From CALUTH01 sp964452495 (GTDB taxonomy: Bacteria > Cyanobacteriota > Vampirovibrionia > Gastranaerophilales > Gastranaerophilaceae): a stretch of DNA of 37,721 nt. The DNA lies in assembly GCA_964452495.1 (NCBI GenBank), contig CAYVMC010000019.1:1-37721 (forward strand), read 5' to 3'. The position numbers and the translations under genes were made by a program. How positions within the stretch are numbered: the first letter of the stretch is position 1; each line of letters opens with the position of its first letter. The notes below the pieces were generated by a model. The model had not been told where the DNA came from and did not search any database. It was given only the letters and a program-made list of their open reading frames with translations. Below, piece by piece: positions 31,267 to 37,721 of this stretch.

Positions 31267-32742
31267 ATGACAGAAGACGTTAGAGTTAGAATTGCCCCGT
31301 CACCAAGCGGGAATTTGCATATTGGGACAGCCAGAACAGCTTTATTTAATTATTTATTTGCAAAGAAAAATAACGGGAAATTTATTTTAAGAATAGAAGA
31401 TACAGATGCAGAGCGTACAAGTCAGGAATATATTGATAATATTTTTGACAGTTTAAAAGCCCTCGGATTAAATTGGGATGAAGGACCTGATGTTGGCGGG
31501 GATTACGGACCTTACACTCAGTCAGAAAGATTTGATATTTATCCGATATATGCAAAGAAACTTCTGGATGCAGGTTTTGCTTATGAATGTTTCTGTACAC
31601 CGGAAGAACTGGAGGCGGAAAAGGAAATTGCAACGTCAAATAAAAAACCATACGTATATTCTAAAAAATGTGAACATTTAACTGAGGATGAAAAAGAAAA
31701 ATTGAGAATGGAAGGTAGAAAACCGGCTATAAGGTTTAATATCAGTAAAGCTCAGCAAGCATTTCATCCAACATCAGAATTGACTTTTGATGATATGGTT
31801 AAAGGTGAATTAAAAGTAAATACGGATCTTATCGGTGATTTTGTTATCATGAAGTCAAATGGGACACCAACATACAATTTTGCAGTTGTTATTGATGATA
31901 TGTTAATGAAAATTTCGCATATAATAAGAGGTGAAGATCATATTTCAAATACATTTAAACAAATTCTTATATATGAGGCACTTGGAGCAGAAGTTCCGAA
32001 GTTTGGTCACCTTGGTATGATTTTAGCACCGGACAGAAGCAAATTATCAAAGCGCCACGGGGCAACTGCTGTATCCGAATTTGTTGAAAACGGCTATCTT
32101 ACAGAAGCACTTATAAATTTTGTGGCACTCTTGGGCTGGTCTCCGTCTGATGGTGTTGAAATTAAACCTGTAGATAAAATAGCAGCAGATTTTAGAATTA
32201 ATGAGATTTCTTCATCCAACTCTATTTTTGAATACGATAAATTAAGATGGATGAACAGTCACTATATCAAGATGCTGCCAATGGATGAACTAAAGAAAAG
32301 ATTAATGCCGTATTTAAAGAAATACGACCTCTCACAGTTATCTGATGAGCAGTTTAACAGAATGATTGAAATTACACGCGAACCTTTGATTCTGCTCTCT
32401 GATATTACAGATGCGGTTTCTTACTTCTTTGGTGAAAACGTTGAAATAGAACCGGAAGTTCAAACGGAAGTACTTGATACAGAATTAGCACAACAGGTAC
32501 TTGCTGAGTTCTTAACTCAGGCAAAAGACTGGGATTTTGATGAAGAAACATTGCATGAAAAACTTGAAATATTCCGTGCTGAATTTAAGGAAAAGGGTAT
32601 TAAACCTAAACAAACAATGTGGGCAATTAGAGCAGCTGTGACTGGAAGGACAAAAGGCGCCGATATGACTGCAATACTTGCTATTCTTGGTAAAGATAAA
32701 GTATTCAAGCGTGTATCAAAAGTTATTAAATCAAAAGTATAA
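31267..32742 (+). CDS. gltX: Glutamyl-tRNA synthetase
   Basis: Charges tRNA-Glu with glutamate. The 491 residues are typical of the bacterial class I enzyme. The HIGH-type motif is 'PSPSGNLHIG' (11-20), and the KMSKS-type motif is 'KLSKRHG' (259-265). 'RIEDTDAERT' and 'DEGPDVGGDYGPYTQSERF' are further signatures, and the C-terminal anticodon-binding helical domain is complete. It has no partner tRNA-Glu gene here. If the organism lacks GlnRS, as is common outside gammaproteobacteria, the enzyme would be non-discriminating and work with GatCAB; this cannot be decided from the window. AAAGGAAA lies before the ATG. A weak terminator separates it from plsY. Confidence 0.97.
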   Translation: MTEDVRVRIAPSPSGNLHIGTARTALFNYLFAKKNNGKFILRIEDTDAERTSQEYIDNIFDSLKALGLNWDEGPDVGGDYGPYTQSERFDIYPIYAKKLLDAGFAYECFCTPEELEAEKEIATSNKKPYVYSKKCEHLTEDEKEKLRMEGRKPAIRFNISKAQQAFHPTSELTFDDMVKGELKVNTDLIGDFVIMKSNGTPTYNFAVVIDDMLMKISHIIRGEDHISNTFKQILIYEALGAEVPKFGHLGMILAPDRSKLSKRHGATAVSEFVENGYLTEALINFVALLGWSPSDGVEIKPVDKIAADFRINEISSSNSIFEYDKLRWMNSHYIKMLPMDELKKRLMPYLKKYDLSQLSDEQFNRMIEITREPLILLSDITDAVSYFFGENVEIEPEVQTEVLDTELAQQVLAEFLTQAKDWDFDEETLHEKLEIFRAEFKEKGIKPKQTMWAIRAAVTGRTKGADMTAILAILGKDKVFKRVSKVIKSKV

Positions 32743-32748
32743 TTAAGT

Positions 32749-32773
32749 CGGGAGTTATATTGCTCCCGCTTTT
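32749..32773 (+). terminator. Weak hairpin terminator between gltX and plsY
   Basis: CGGGAG (32749-32754) pairs with CTCCCG (32763-32768) around an 8-nt loop, followed by C and only four T. A TATAAT follows at 32773-32778 that could serve plsY, so partial termination and a new start are both possible. Confidence 0.55.
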
Positions 32774-32809
32774 ATAATAACAAGTAATCATTGAGGAAGG
32801 AATTAAGAA

Positions 32810-33412
32810 GTGGATTTATTAATTATAGCAGGTATAATTGTTATATCCTATATAATAGGTTCTATCCCTACAGGATATATTATTGTAAAAGCTAAGACAG
32901 GACAGGATATCAGAGAAATTGGTTCAGGTTCTACCGGTGCAACAAATGTTAAACGTGTTCTTGGTAAAAAGTGGTTTTTTACTGTAATGTTTCTTGATGC
33001 TGTAAAAGGTGCATTTCCTGTGGTATTAGCACAGCTTTTTGCTCACAATATTATTTATCCCGGTTTGAGTGCAGTACTTGCAGCTGTTGCAGTCCTTATC
33101 GGACACAGTAAATCCGTATTTCTCGGGTTTAAAGGCGGAAAATCAGTTGCTTCCGGTGTAGGTACAATTTTGGCATTAAATTGGCTTGTAGGGCTTTCTG
33201 TTGCCGTCATCTGGAGTATTATTACTTATACTACAAAATACGTTTCTGTAGGTTCGATTATTGCAGTAGCACTTTCTCCAGTTTTAATGTGGGTATTTAA
33301 AGCTCCTGTACCATATATTGTTTACTGTGCAGTTGGTGCGGTTTATATTATTTATTTGCACCGCTCAAATATATCAAGATTAATTGCTGGTAACGAAAAC
33401 AAAGTCCGTTAA
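32810..33412 (+). CDS. plsY: Acyl-phosphate:glycerol-3-phosphate acyltransferase
   Basis: Makes lysophosphatidic acid, the first membrane-bound step of phospholipid synthesis, using acyl-phosphate supplied by PlsX. At 200 residues it has about five membrane helices and the three PlsY loops: 'GSIPTGYIIVKAKTGQDIR' near the start, 'GSGSTGATNVKRVLG' in the first third, and 'GHSKSVFLGFKGGKSVASGVG' in the middle. The last shows the glycine-rich phosphate-binding pattern. It starts with GTG, supported by GAGGAAGGAA upstream and by the hydrophobic N-terminus. It follows gltX by 67 nt, with a weak terminator and a TATAAT in between. plsX is not in the window. Confidence 0.96.
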   Translation: MDLLIIAGIIVISYIIGSIPTGYIIVKAKTGQDIREIGSGSTGATNVKRVLGKKWFFTVMFLDAVKGAFPVVLAQLFAHNIIYPGLSAVLAAVAVLIGHSKSVFLGFKGGKSVASGVGTILALNWLVGLSVAVIWSIITYTTKYVSVGSIIAVALSPVLMWVFKAPVPYIVYCAVGAVYIIYLHRSNISRLIAGNENKVR

Positions 33413-33436
33413 GGGGTAAGCGTATTTCAAACGTTT

Positions 33437-33528
33437 AAATCTTTACAAACCGCTTCTGTTACGGATTTGAATATGTAACAAAGAAATCATAATTAAACGG
33501 TTTATGAAGATTTGGAATTTTTAAACCG
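33437..33528. other. Nested inverted repeats between convergent plsY and ccdA
   Basis: AAATCTTTACAAACCG (33437-33452) and CGGTTTATGAAGATTT (33498-33513) match in inverted orientation at 14 of 16 positions. Between them, TGTTAC (33457-33462) and GTAACA (33475-33480) form an inner stem. The right arm can pair instead with TAAACCG (33522-33528). No T tract marks a plain terminator. This could be a folded 3' end, a bidirectional terminator variant, or a small RNA. I see no ORF in it. Confidence 0.45.
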
Positions 33529-33542
33529 GAGATTTCCTTATT

Positions 33543-34247
33543 TCAAGCGAAAAATGGATGGAAAGATTTGTAGAATAAATATATTGCGGCAACAATAAGC
33601 AGTAATCCGCAAATTTTTAAGATTGCATCAGATGTTCCGGCAAACTGCTTCATCCTTTTTAGTCCAGAAGTGAATAATGCTGCGACTAGAAGAATGATCC
33701 CCTGCCCAAAGGAGAATAAGAATAACATAAGGACTGATAATGAAATATTTTCAGAATATGATGCAAATGCCATAATGCTTGCCAGTATTGGTGTAGAACA
33801 AGGAGTACCAGCAAGGGCAAAAACAAGACCTAGAATAAACGGGTATAAAAAAGTTTTGTGACCATCATTAGCGGGTAACTGCTTTATAATAACCGGAAAT
33901 TCAAAGTCCAGAATATCCGTAAGCTTTAATCCCATTATAAGAAGGAGTGATGCAATAAAAACTGTAAAATACCCGCCGGTAAAAGAACCTAAAACCTTTC
34001 CCGTTAGTGCGCATATAATTCCTATTACAGAAAATATGACGGACATCCCCAGTACAAAGAAAAGAATCTGAATGACCGTTTTAATATGGGATTCTTTACT
34101 GTACCCTCCGACATAACCGATGATTATCGGGAGCATTGCTAACGAACAAGGTGATATTGATGCAATAACCCCGCCTAAAAACGAGGCTAAAAGCATCAAT
34201 ATACTAAAATTACTCTGGTTTTGAAAAATTTGTGTTAAACTATCCAT
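33543..34247 (-). CDS. ccdA: CcdA/DsbD-type thiol reductant transporter
   Basis: A 234-residue membrane protein with six helices that carries reducing equivalents from cytoplasmic thioredoxin across the membrane to extracytoplasmic thiol proteins, used in cytochrome c maturation or disulfide repair. The two redox cysteines of the family are C34 in 'SPCSLAMLP' and C150 in 'GTPCSTPIL', each next to prolines as in DsbD-beta/CcdA. The ATG overlaps the end of the thioredoxin-like gene by 8 nt, so the two are coupled and probably partners. No cytochrome c genes lie in the window, so the target may be another cysteine protein, such as the Cys-rich SLH protein (inference). Its 3' end faces plsY over a structured 130-nt region. 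Confidence 0.92.
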   Translation of the reverse strand: MDSLTQIFQNQSNFSILMLLASFLGGVIASISPCSLAMLPIIIGYVGGYSKESHIKTVIQILFFVLGMSVIFSVIGIICALTGKVLGSFTGGYFTVFIASLLLIMGLKLTDILDFEFPVIIKQLPANDGHKTFLYPFILGLVFALAGTPCSTPILASIMAFASYSENISLSVLMLFLFSFGQGIILLVAALFTSGLKRMKQFAGTSDAILKICGLLLIVAAIYLFYKSFHPFFA

Positions 34248-34635
34248 TTGTTAGTATCTCATTTAAATGATTTTTAAGAGCGGTCTCATCCATATAACCT
34301 TCAATTCTTGCTTTAATATCACCATTTTTGTCGATAAATATTGATGTTGGCACAAGTTTTACATTGTATTTCCTTATCATATTTTGAACAGAAGAAGAGT
34401 TATCTTGAACCATTATTTCCGTTAATGTAACTTTATCTCTGTATTCAGGATAGACTTCCTGAATAACTTTTTCAAGTCTTTGACAATCGTAACACATACG
34501 TGATGCAAATTTAATCATTTGCGGTTGATTAACCTGCGCTTCAACGACAGCCGTTCCACTGTTTCTTGAAAGAGCAAAATAAACGACCATAGGCACGATA
34601 AGTATTAATAGAACAATAAGCGCATTTCTTTTCAT
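34240..34635 (-). CDS. Membrane-anchored thioredoxin-like protein
   Basis: A 131-residue protein with an N-terminal anchor (about residues 5-23) and a thioredoxin fold outside the cytoplasm. The active site is C48-Y-D-C51 in 'SRMCYDCQRL', and the cis-proline is P96 in 'LVPTSIFID'. The unusual CYDC centre differs from CGPC thioredoxin and CPHC DsbA. Together with the overlapping CcdA gene it likely passes electrons to a surface or periplasmic disulfide. I use the ATG at 34635, which follows GGAGA; the two extra codons upstream are less likely. First gene of the pair; its promoter is not clear. Confidence 0.88.
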   Translation of the reverse strand: MKRNALIVLLILIVPMVVYFALSRNSGTAVVEAQVNQPQMIKFASRMCYDCQRLEKVIQEVYPEYRDKVTLTEIMVQDNSSSVQNMIRKYNVKLVPTSIFIDKNGDIKARIEGYMDETALKNHLNEILTNG

Positions 34636-34840
34636 TAACAATCTCCTTTTACTATATAGAATACTACAAAACTGTTAAATTTATAACGCCTATTGTTAAA
34701 AAATATATTCCCCTACAGGTTAAATCTGAGTCTGTTTAAAACATGAGTCTAGTTCTCGGAGTGTATAAAACTAGTATCTTCATCATAAATATTTATTTAT
34801 GAAATCTTCACAATCAGTTTCTGTTTCTATTTTGAAATTT

Positions 34841-35374
34841 TTAAGAACTAATTGGCATAGCCATTGAAAGCTTACGCATAATAATTGAGCTTGGTTTATG
34901 AATAGCAAGCCAGGATTCATCTGCAACCGGATGCTTGAAAAGAGTATATTCTACAGTGCCAAATTGATTTGTATCAGAGCAAATAACACTATTATTTGTA
35001 TATTCATAGTCAATCATCCTGATTATTATGTTATTTTGTCTTATTCTAATATTTGTAATATTACTTGTATTATCCCTAATGAAAGTTACAGAAACTATGT
35101 TATTCCTGCTCTCTTTTATAATGCTGGCAATTTTACCTGTATCGTAATACGAATAAGTAATCGTTTCCGCAAGTGTACCATCTCTAGTATAAATTTTTTT
35201 TAATGAAAGAATGCCGTTTTTATAATCACATTCAGAGGATAATTTTCCGCAGGTAAAATATCTTGATAATTTTATCAGATTCCCATTAGAAAAAATTGAC
35301 GAGGTATATTTTCGCCCGTTTTGGAAAAAAACATCATATATTTCAATATTTTCTCTTTGACCAGCACTATTCAT
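34841..35374 (-). CDS. Uncharacterised beta-rich protein
   Basis: I do not recognise this 177-residue protein. It is soluble, has no signal peptide, and consists largely of short beta-like strands of the type 'YSYYDTGKIASIIKE', 'DYKNGILSLKKIYTRDGTLA' and 'FGTVEYTLFKHP', recalling YD-repeat or MORN-variant proteins in which strand-turn units with 'Y.x.(N/D)G' repeat. The repeat is weak and my assignment is tentative. The ATG has a strong ribosome binding site (AGGAGAGG) upstream, supporting a real gene. It stands alone, divergent from a prepilin gene, with 205 nt of unassigned sequence behind it. That downstream stretch holds only a short CTAGTT/AACTAG repeat. Confidence 0.65.
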   Translation of the reverse strand: MNSAGQRENIEIYDVFFQNGRKYTSSIFSNGNLIKLSRYFTCGKLSSECDYKNGILSLKKIYTRDGTLAETITYSYYDTGKIASIIKESRNNIVSVTFIRDNTSNITNIRIRQNNIIIRMIDYEYTNNSVICSDTNQFGTVEYTLFKHPVADESWLAIHKPSSIIMRKLSMAMPISS

Positions 35375-35488
35375 TTATTTATCCTCTCCTGGAATCACAG
35401 ATTATTATATATATTATAAAAAACACAATTTACATCTGAATTTCAATATTTAAAAAATTTGTAACATTAATTAATAAAAAATTTGATA

Positions 35489-35518
35489 TTGATTTTTGGG
35501 TAAAAATCTTGATATAAT
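35489..35518 (+). promoter_or_regulatory. Promoter of the second prepilin gene
   Basis: TTGATT (35489-35494) and a perfect TATAAT (35513-35518) are 18 nt apart. The predicted start near 35525 gives a leader of about 24 nt containing AGAGG before the ATG at 35549. Confidence 0.6.
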
Positions 35519-35548
35519 AGGTTGGTAAAGTTTAAGAGGATGAGCGAA

Positions 35549-36127
35549 ATGAATATATTTAAAAAAGCGTTTACATTGGCAGAAATACTTATTACTTTAG
35601 GTATAATTGGTATAGTAGCAGCTCTTACATTACCGTCGTTAATGCGTCTACATCAGGATGCCGGAACAGGTCCTGTACTTGCAAAAGTGCAAACAACTAT
35701 GGAAGAAGCTGTTAGCAGGGTTCTGCTTGATAATCCTGATCTTACATTATCAGATCTTGATGTTTCTGGGCTTATCGGCTATTTGGATGATGTGTTGATT
35801 ATGACAAGTATTGGCTCTAGTTGGTATTCCTTAAAGGATGGTACATGTATACAAATAGAAAAAGACTCTGAGGGAACTGTTCCATCTTCAGCAGGAACAG
35901 GATTATTTCTTGTTACTGTTGATATTAATGGACGTCCATCGGAAGATAATCCTAATAAAGATGGTGTTGACGTGTTTCGATTTGTCCTTACAAGTTACGG
36001 GCTAATGCTTCCTGTTGGTAGTAAAGTTTTGGGGCAATCGACAGAAGGGCAGACATGTACAGCGAATGATCCAAATATTTATTGTACCGGTCGTATAGCT
36101 GATAATAACTGGAAAATTGATTATTAA
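35549..36127 (+). CDS. Type IV prepilin-like protein
   Basis: A 192-residue probable pilin or pseudopilin. The N-terminus 'MNIFKKAFTLAEILITLGI' is a prepilin leader: positive Lys residues, cleavage expected after A7, mature F8 and the +5 glutamate E12, then a hydrophobic helix ending 'AALTLPSLM'. Four Cys or fewer occur in the globular part, two of them close to the C-terminus ('GQTCTANDPNIYCTGR'), as in pilins with a disulfide-closed D-loop. The ATG at 35549 has AGAGG 9 nt upstream. Longer starts at 35522 and 35540 are rejected because the leader would be unusually long. It has its own promoter and terminator. No assembly ATPase or peptidase gene is nearby. Confidence 0.87.
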   Translation: MNIFKKAFTLAEILITLGIIGIVAALTLPSLMRLHQDAGTGPVLAKVQTTMEEAVSRVLLDNPDLTLSDLDVSGLIGYLDDVLIMTSIGSSWYSLKDGTCIQIEKDSEGTVPSSAGTGLFLVTVDINGRPSEDNPNKDGVDVFRFVLTSYGLMLPVGSKVLGQSTEGQTCTANDPNIYCTGRIADNNWKIDY

Positions 36128-36142
36128 TAATTCTATAGATAT

Positions 36143-36173
36143 AAAAAATCCCGGTTTATAATCGGGATTTTTT
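36143..36173 (+). terminator. Intrinsic terminator after the second prepilin gene
   Basis: AAAAATCCCG (36144-36153) pairs with CGGGATTTTT (36163-36172), loop of 9 nt, with T continuing beyond. The A-rich left arm allows function in both directions. Confidence 0.9.
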
Positions 36174-36244
36174 GTTTGTTTATAAAACTTAATTAACCTT
36201 TGTAACTATTTATTATTATATTCATTTATTTGCTGTTTTTTCCG

Positions 36245-36263
36245 CTGTATCATAATTATACAG
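36245..36263 (+). promoter_or_regulatory. Inverted repeat next to the dnaB ribosome binding site
   Basis: CTGTAT (36245-36250) and ATACAG (36258-36263) form a perfect 6+7+6 inverted repeat. Its last bases (AG at 36262-36263) overlap the start of the ribosome binding site GAGAGGA. As RNA it could hinder or guide ribosome access; as DNA it could be an operator. Confidence 0.4.
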
Positions 36264-36275
36264 AGAGGAAAAATT

Positions 36276-37664
36276 ATGCCGGCAGTAAAACAAAAACAGA
36301 ACAACGATATATCACAATTAATGCCGCAAAATATTGAAGCGGAAGAAGCAATACTCGGTGCAATACTTGTTAATCCGGTATGTCTTACCAAAGTTGTTGA
36401 AACAATTAAACCTGAATCATTCTATAAACCTGCTCACCGTTATGTATATGAAGCAATGGTACAGCTGTTTAATGCAAACGAACGTATAGATATTGTAACG
36501 GTGTCGGATGTTTTGAGTTTCAATAATAAGCTTGAAATTGTTGGCGGCAGAGCTTTTATTAATGATTTGAGCTATAAAACAATAACAACGTCCAATGTTG
36601 AATATTATGCAAAAGTTGTTCAGGAAAAAGCAATGAAGCGTGCGCTTATTAATGCTGGTTCTGAAATTGTAACAAGCGGATATGAGTTAACTTCAATTGA
36701 AGAGTCCCTTGACTATGCGGAGCGTTTGATTTTTGATCTGGCCTCCCAGAAAGTAACTTCTGATTTAACCCATGTAAAAGATCTGGTACTGAAAAGCTAT
36801 GAAAAAATAGAGTATCGCTATAAGCATAAAGATGAATTAATAGGTATTGATACAGGTTTTTATGATTTAAATGCAATGACAAGCGGGCTTCAAAAATCTG
36901 ACTTAATAATACTTGCCGCCCGTCCTTCAATGGGTAAAACTGCATTTGCATTGAATATTGCACAAAATGTAGCATTGAGGGCGAAAAAATCTGTTGCTAT
37001 ATTTTCACTGGAAATGTCAAAGGATCAATTAATGCAGCGTATGTTATGCTCAGAAGCTGAACTTGATACACAAAGGCTGCGAACAGGTAATATGCATCAA
37101 AAAGATTGGGATAAACTTGCTATTGCTATGAATTCATTTGCAGAGGCTCCAATTTATATTGATGATACCGCAGGATGTAATCTTACTGATCTTCGTGCAA
37201 AGTGCAGGCGGCTTGCAATGTCTGAAAAAGAACTCGGTTTAATTGTGATTGACTATCTTCAATTAATGGAAGGTTCAAGTAAAGAAGACCGTATGCAGCA
37301 GATATCAACAATATCAAGAGGACTAAAAACTCTTGCAAGAGAATTAAACGTACCTATAATTGCACTTTCTCAATTATCACGTGCAGTAGAATCAAGAACA
37401 GATAAGCGTCCAATGTTATCGGATTTAAGAGAATCAGGTGCAATAGAACAGGACGCAGACATTGTTATGTTTATTTATCGGGACGAATACTACAAAAGTA
37501 AGTCGGAAGATGAAGATGAAATGCAAAAAGCTGCAAATAAAGGTGAAGCAGAAATTATTATCGCAAAGCAGAGAAATGGTCCGGTAGGAACCGTTAAATT
37601 ATTATTCCAGGGCAGCATAACCAAGTTCAAAAATCCTATTAAAACGGATGCAGCCCCATTTTAA
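36276..37664 (+). CDS. dnaB: Replicative DNA helicase
   Basis: The hexameric helicase that opens DNA at the replication fork and recruits primase. The 462-residue length is standard. The N-terminal DnaB domain starts at 'MPQNIEAEEAILGAIL'. The RecA-like C-terminal domain has Walker A 'ARPSMGKTAF' (K221), 'SLEMSKDQL', Walker B-region 'LIVIDYLQLM', 'LSQLSRAVESR' and the arginine-finger region 'QRNGPVG'. All motifs are complete with no intein, although cyanobacterial DnaB often carries one. GAGAGGA precedes the ATG, next to a short inverted repeat. The 57 nt after the stop codon are AT-rich and hold no recognisable feature. Confidence 0.98.
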   Translation: MPAVKQKQNNDISQLMPQNIEAEEAILGAILVNPVCLTKVVETIKPESFYKPAHRYVYEAMVQLFNANERIDIVTVSDVLSFNNKLEIVGGRAFINDLSYKTITTSNVEYYAKVVQEKAMKRALINAGSEIVTSGYELTSIEESLDYAERLIFDLASQKVTSDLTHVKDLVLKSYEKIEYRYKHKDELIGIDTGFYDLNAMTSGLQKSDLIILAARPSMGKTAFALNIAQNVALRAKKSVAIFSLEMSKDQLMQRMLCSEAELDTQRLRTGNMHQKDWDKLAIAMNSFAEAPIYIDDTAGCNLTDLRAKCRRLAMSEKELGLIVIDYLQLMEGSSKEDRMQQISTISRGLKTLARELNVPIIALSQLSRAVESRTDKRPMLSDLRESGAIEQDADIVMFIYRDEYYKSKSEDEDEMQKAANKGEAEIIIAKQRNGPVGTVKLLFQGSITKFKNPIKTDAAPF

Positions 37665-37721
37665 GCACACCACCAAATGTAACGAAATGTAAAAAAAAGG
37701 TAAAAAAAATTAAAGTTTTTA

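Noticed and set aside
34748..34775. CTAGTT/AACTAG inverted repeat as terminator
   Set aside because: Six base pairs around a 14-nt loop without a T tract; probably chance.
36276..37664. Intein in dnaB, as often found in cyanobacteria
   Set aside because: All helicase motifs are continuous and the length is standard.

Overview
This AT-rich window comes from a bacterium of the cyanobacterial lineage that shows no photosynthesis genes here. A gut or environmental Melainabacteria/Vampirovibrionia member (Gastranaerophilales-like) is my best inference. The main evidence is the RNA polymerase beta' subunit, split into rpoC1 and rpoC2 at the cyanobacterial position, with an insertion of about 650 residues in the trigger loop of RpoC2. 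A DUF3326 protein (a family I know mainly from cyanobacteria and plants), an S-layer-homology protein, two prepilin-like proteins of the 'KKAFT(F/L)AE' type and a DnaB without intein fit this. Nothing in the window names a species.

Layout. 1-5.4 kb: a T-rich low-complexity end, an MCE/MlaD-type lipid-transport protein with uracil phosphoribosyltransferase directly behind it, then on the minus strand DUF3326 followed by a prepilin, divergent from a large secreted SLH protein with a cysteine-rich N-terminus. 5.5-15.3 kb: an unknown acidic protein facing away from rpoB-rpoC1-rpoC2, with two inverted repeats between them and a strong terminator after rpoC2. 15.3-24.1 kb: a glycan module. It has an ABC exporter, a four-gene minus-strand operon (GT39-type membrane glycosyltransferase, TerC/DUF475 membrane protein, two-domain glycosyltransferase, GT4 glycosyltransferase), and a divergent polyprenyl-phosphate-sugar-synthase-like GT2. 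24.1-30.1 kb: metabolism, with a FAD-dependent dehydrogenase carrying a ferredoxin-like cysteine motif, aspartokinase, a small secreted protein, and the overlapping shikimate genes aroC-aroK-aroB. 30.1-33.4 kb: two small uncharacterised genes, gltX and plsY. 33.4-37.7 kb: a structured convergent intergenic region, a thioredoxin-like/CcdA pair, an unknown protein, a second prepilin and the replicative helicase dnaB.

Working together: the GT2 enzyme probably charges a polyprenyl phosphate with a sugar, and the GT39 protein uses such donors on the outer face of the membrane. The two cytoplasmic-type GTs build the glycan and the ABC protein may flip it. The SLH protein, prepilins and MCE protein are other envelope parts. 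The TerC/DUF475 gene is translationally linked to the membrane glycosyltransferase, which suggests metal supply to an extracytoplasmic step (inference).

One expression pattern recurs. Four genes have a -10-like hexamer ending exactly 6 nt before the start codon and no Shine-Dalgarno sequence, which predicts leaderless mRNAs; most other genes have clear GGAG-type sites. I found no tRNA, rRNA, CRISPR array, transposase or phage gene.
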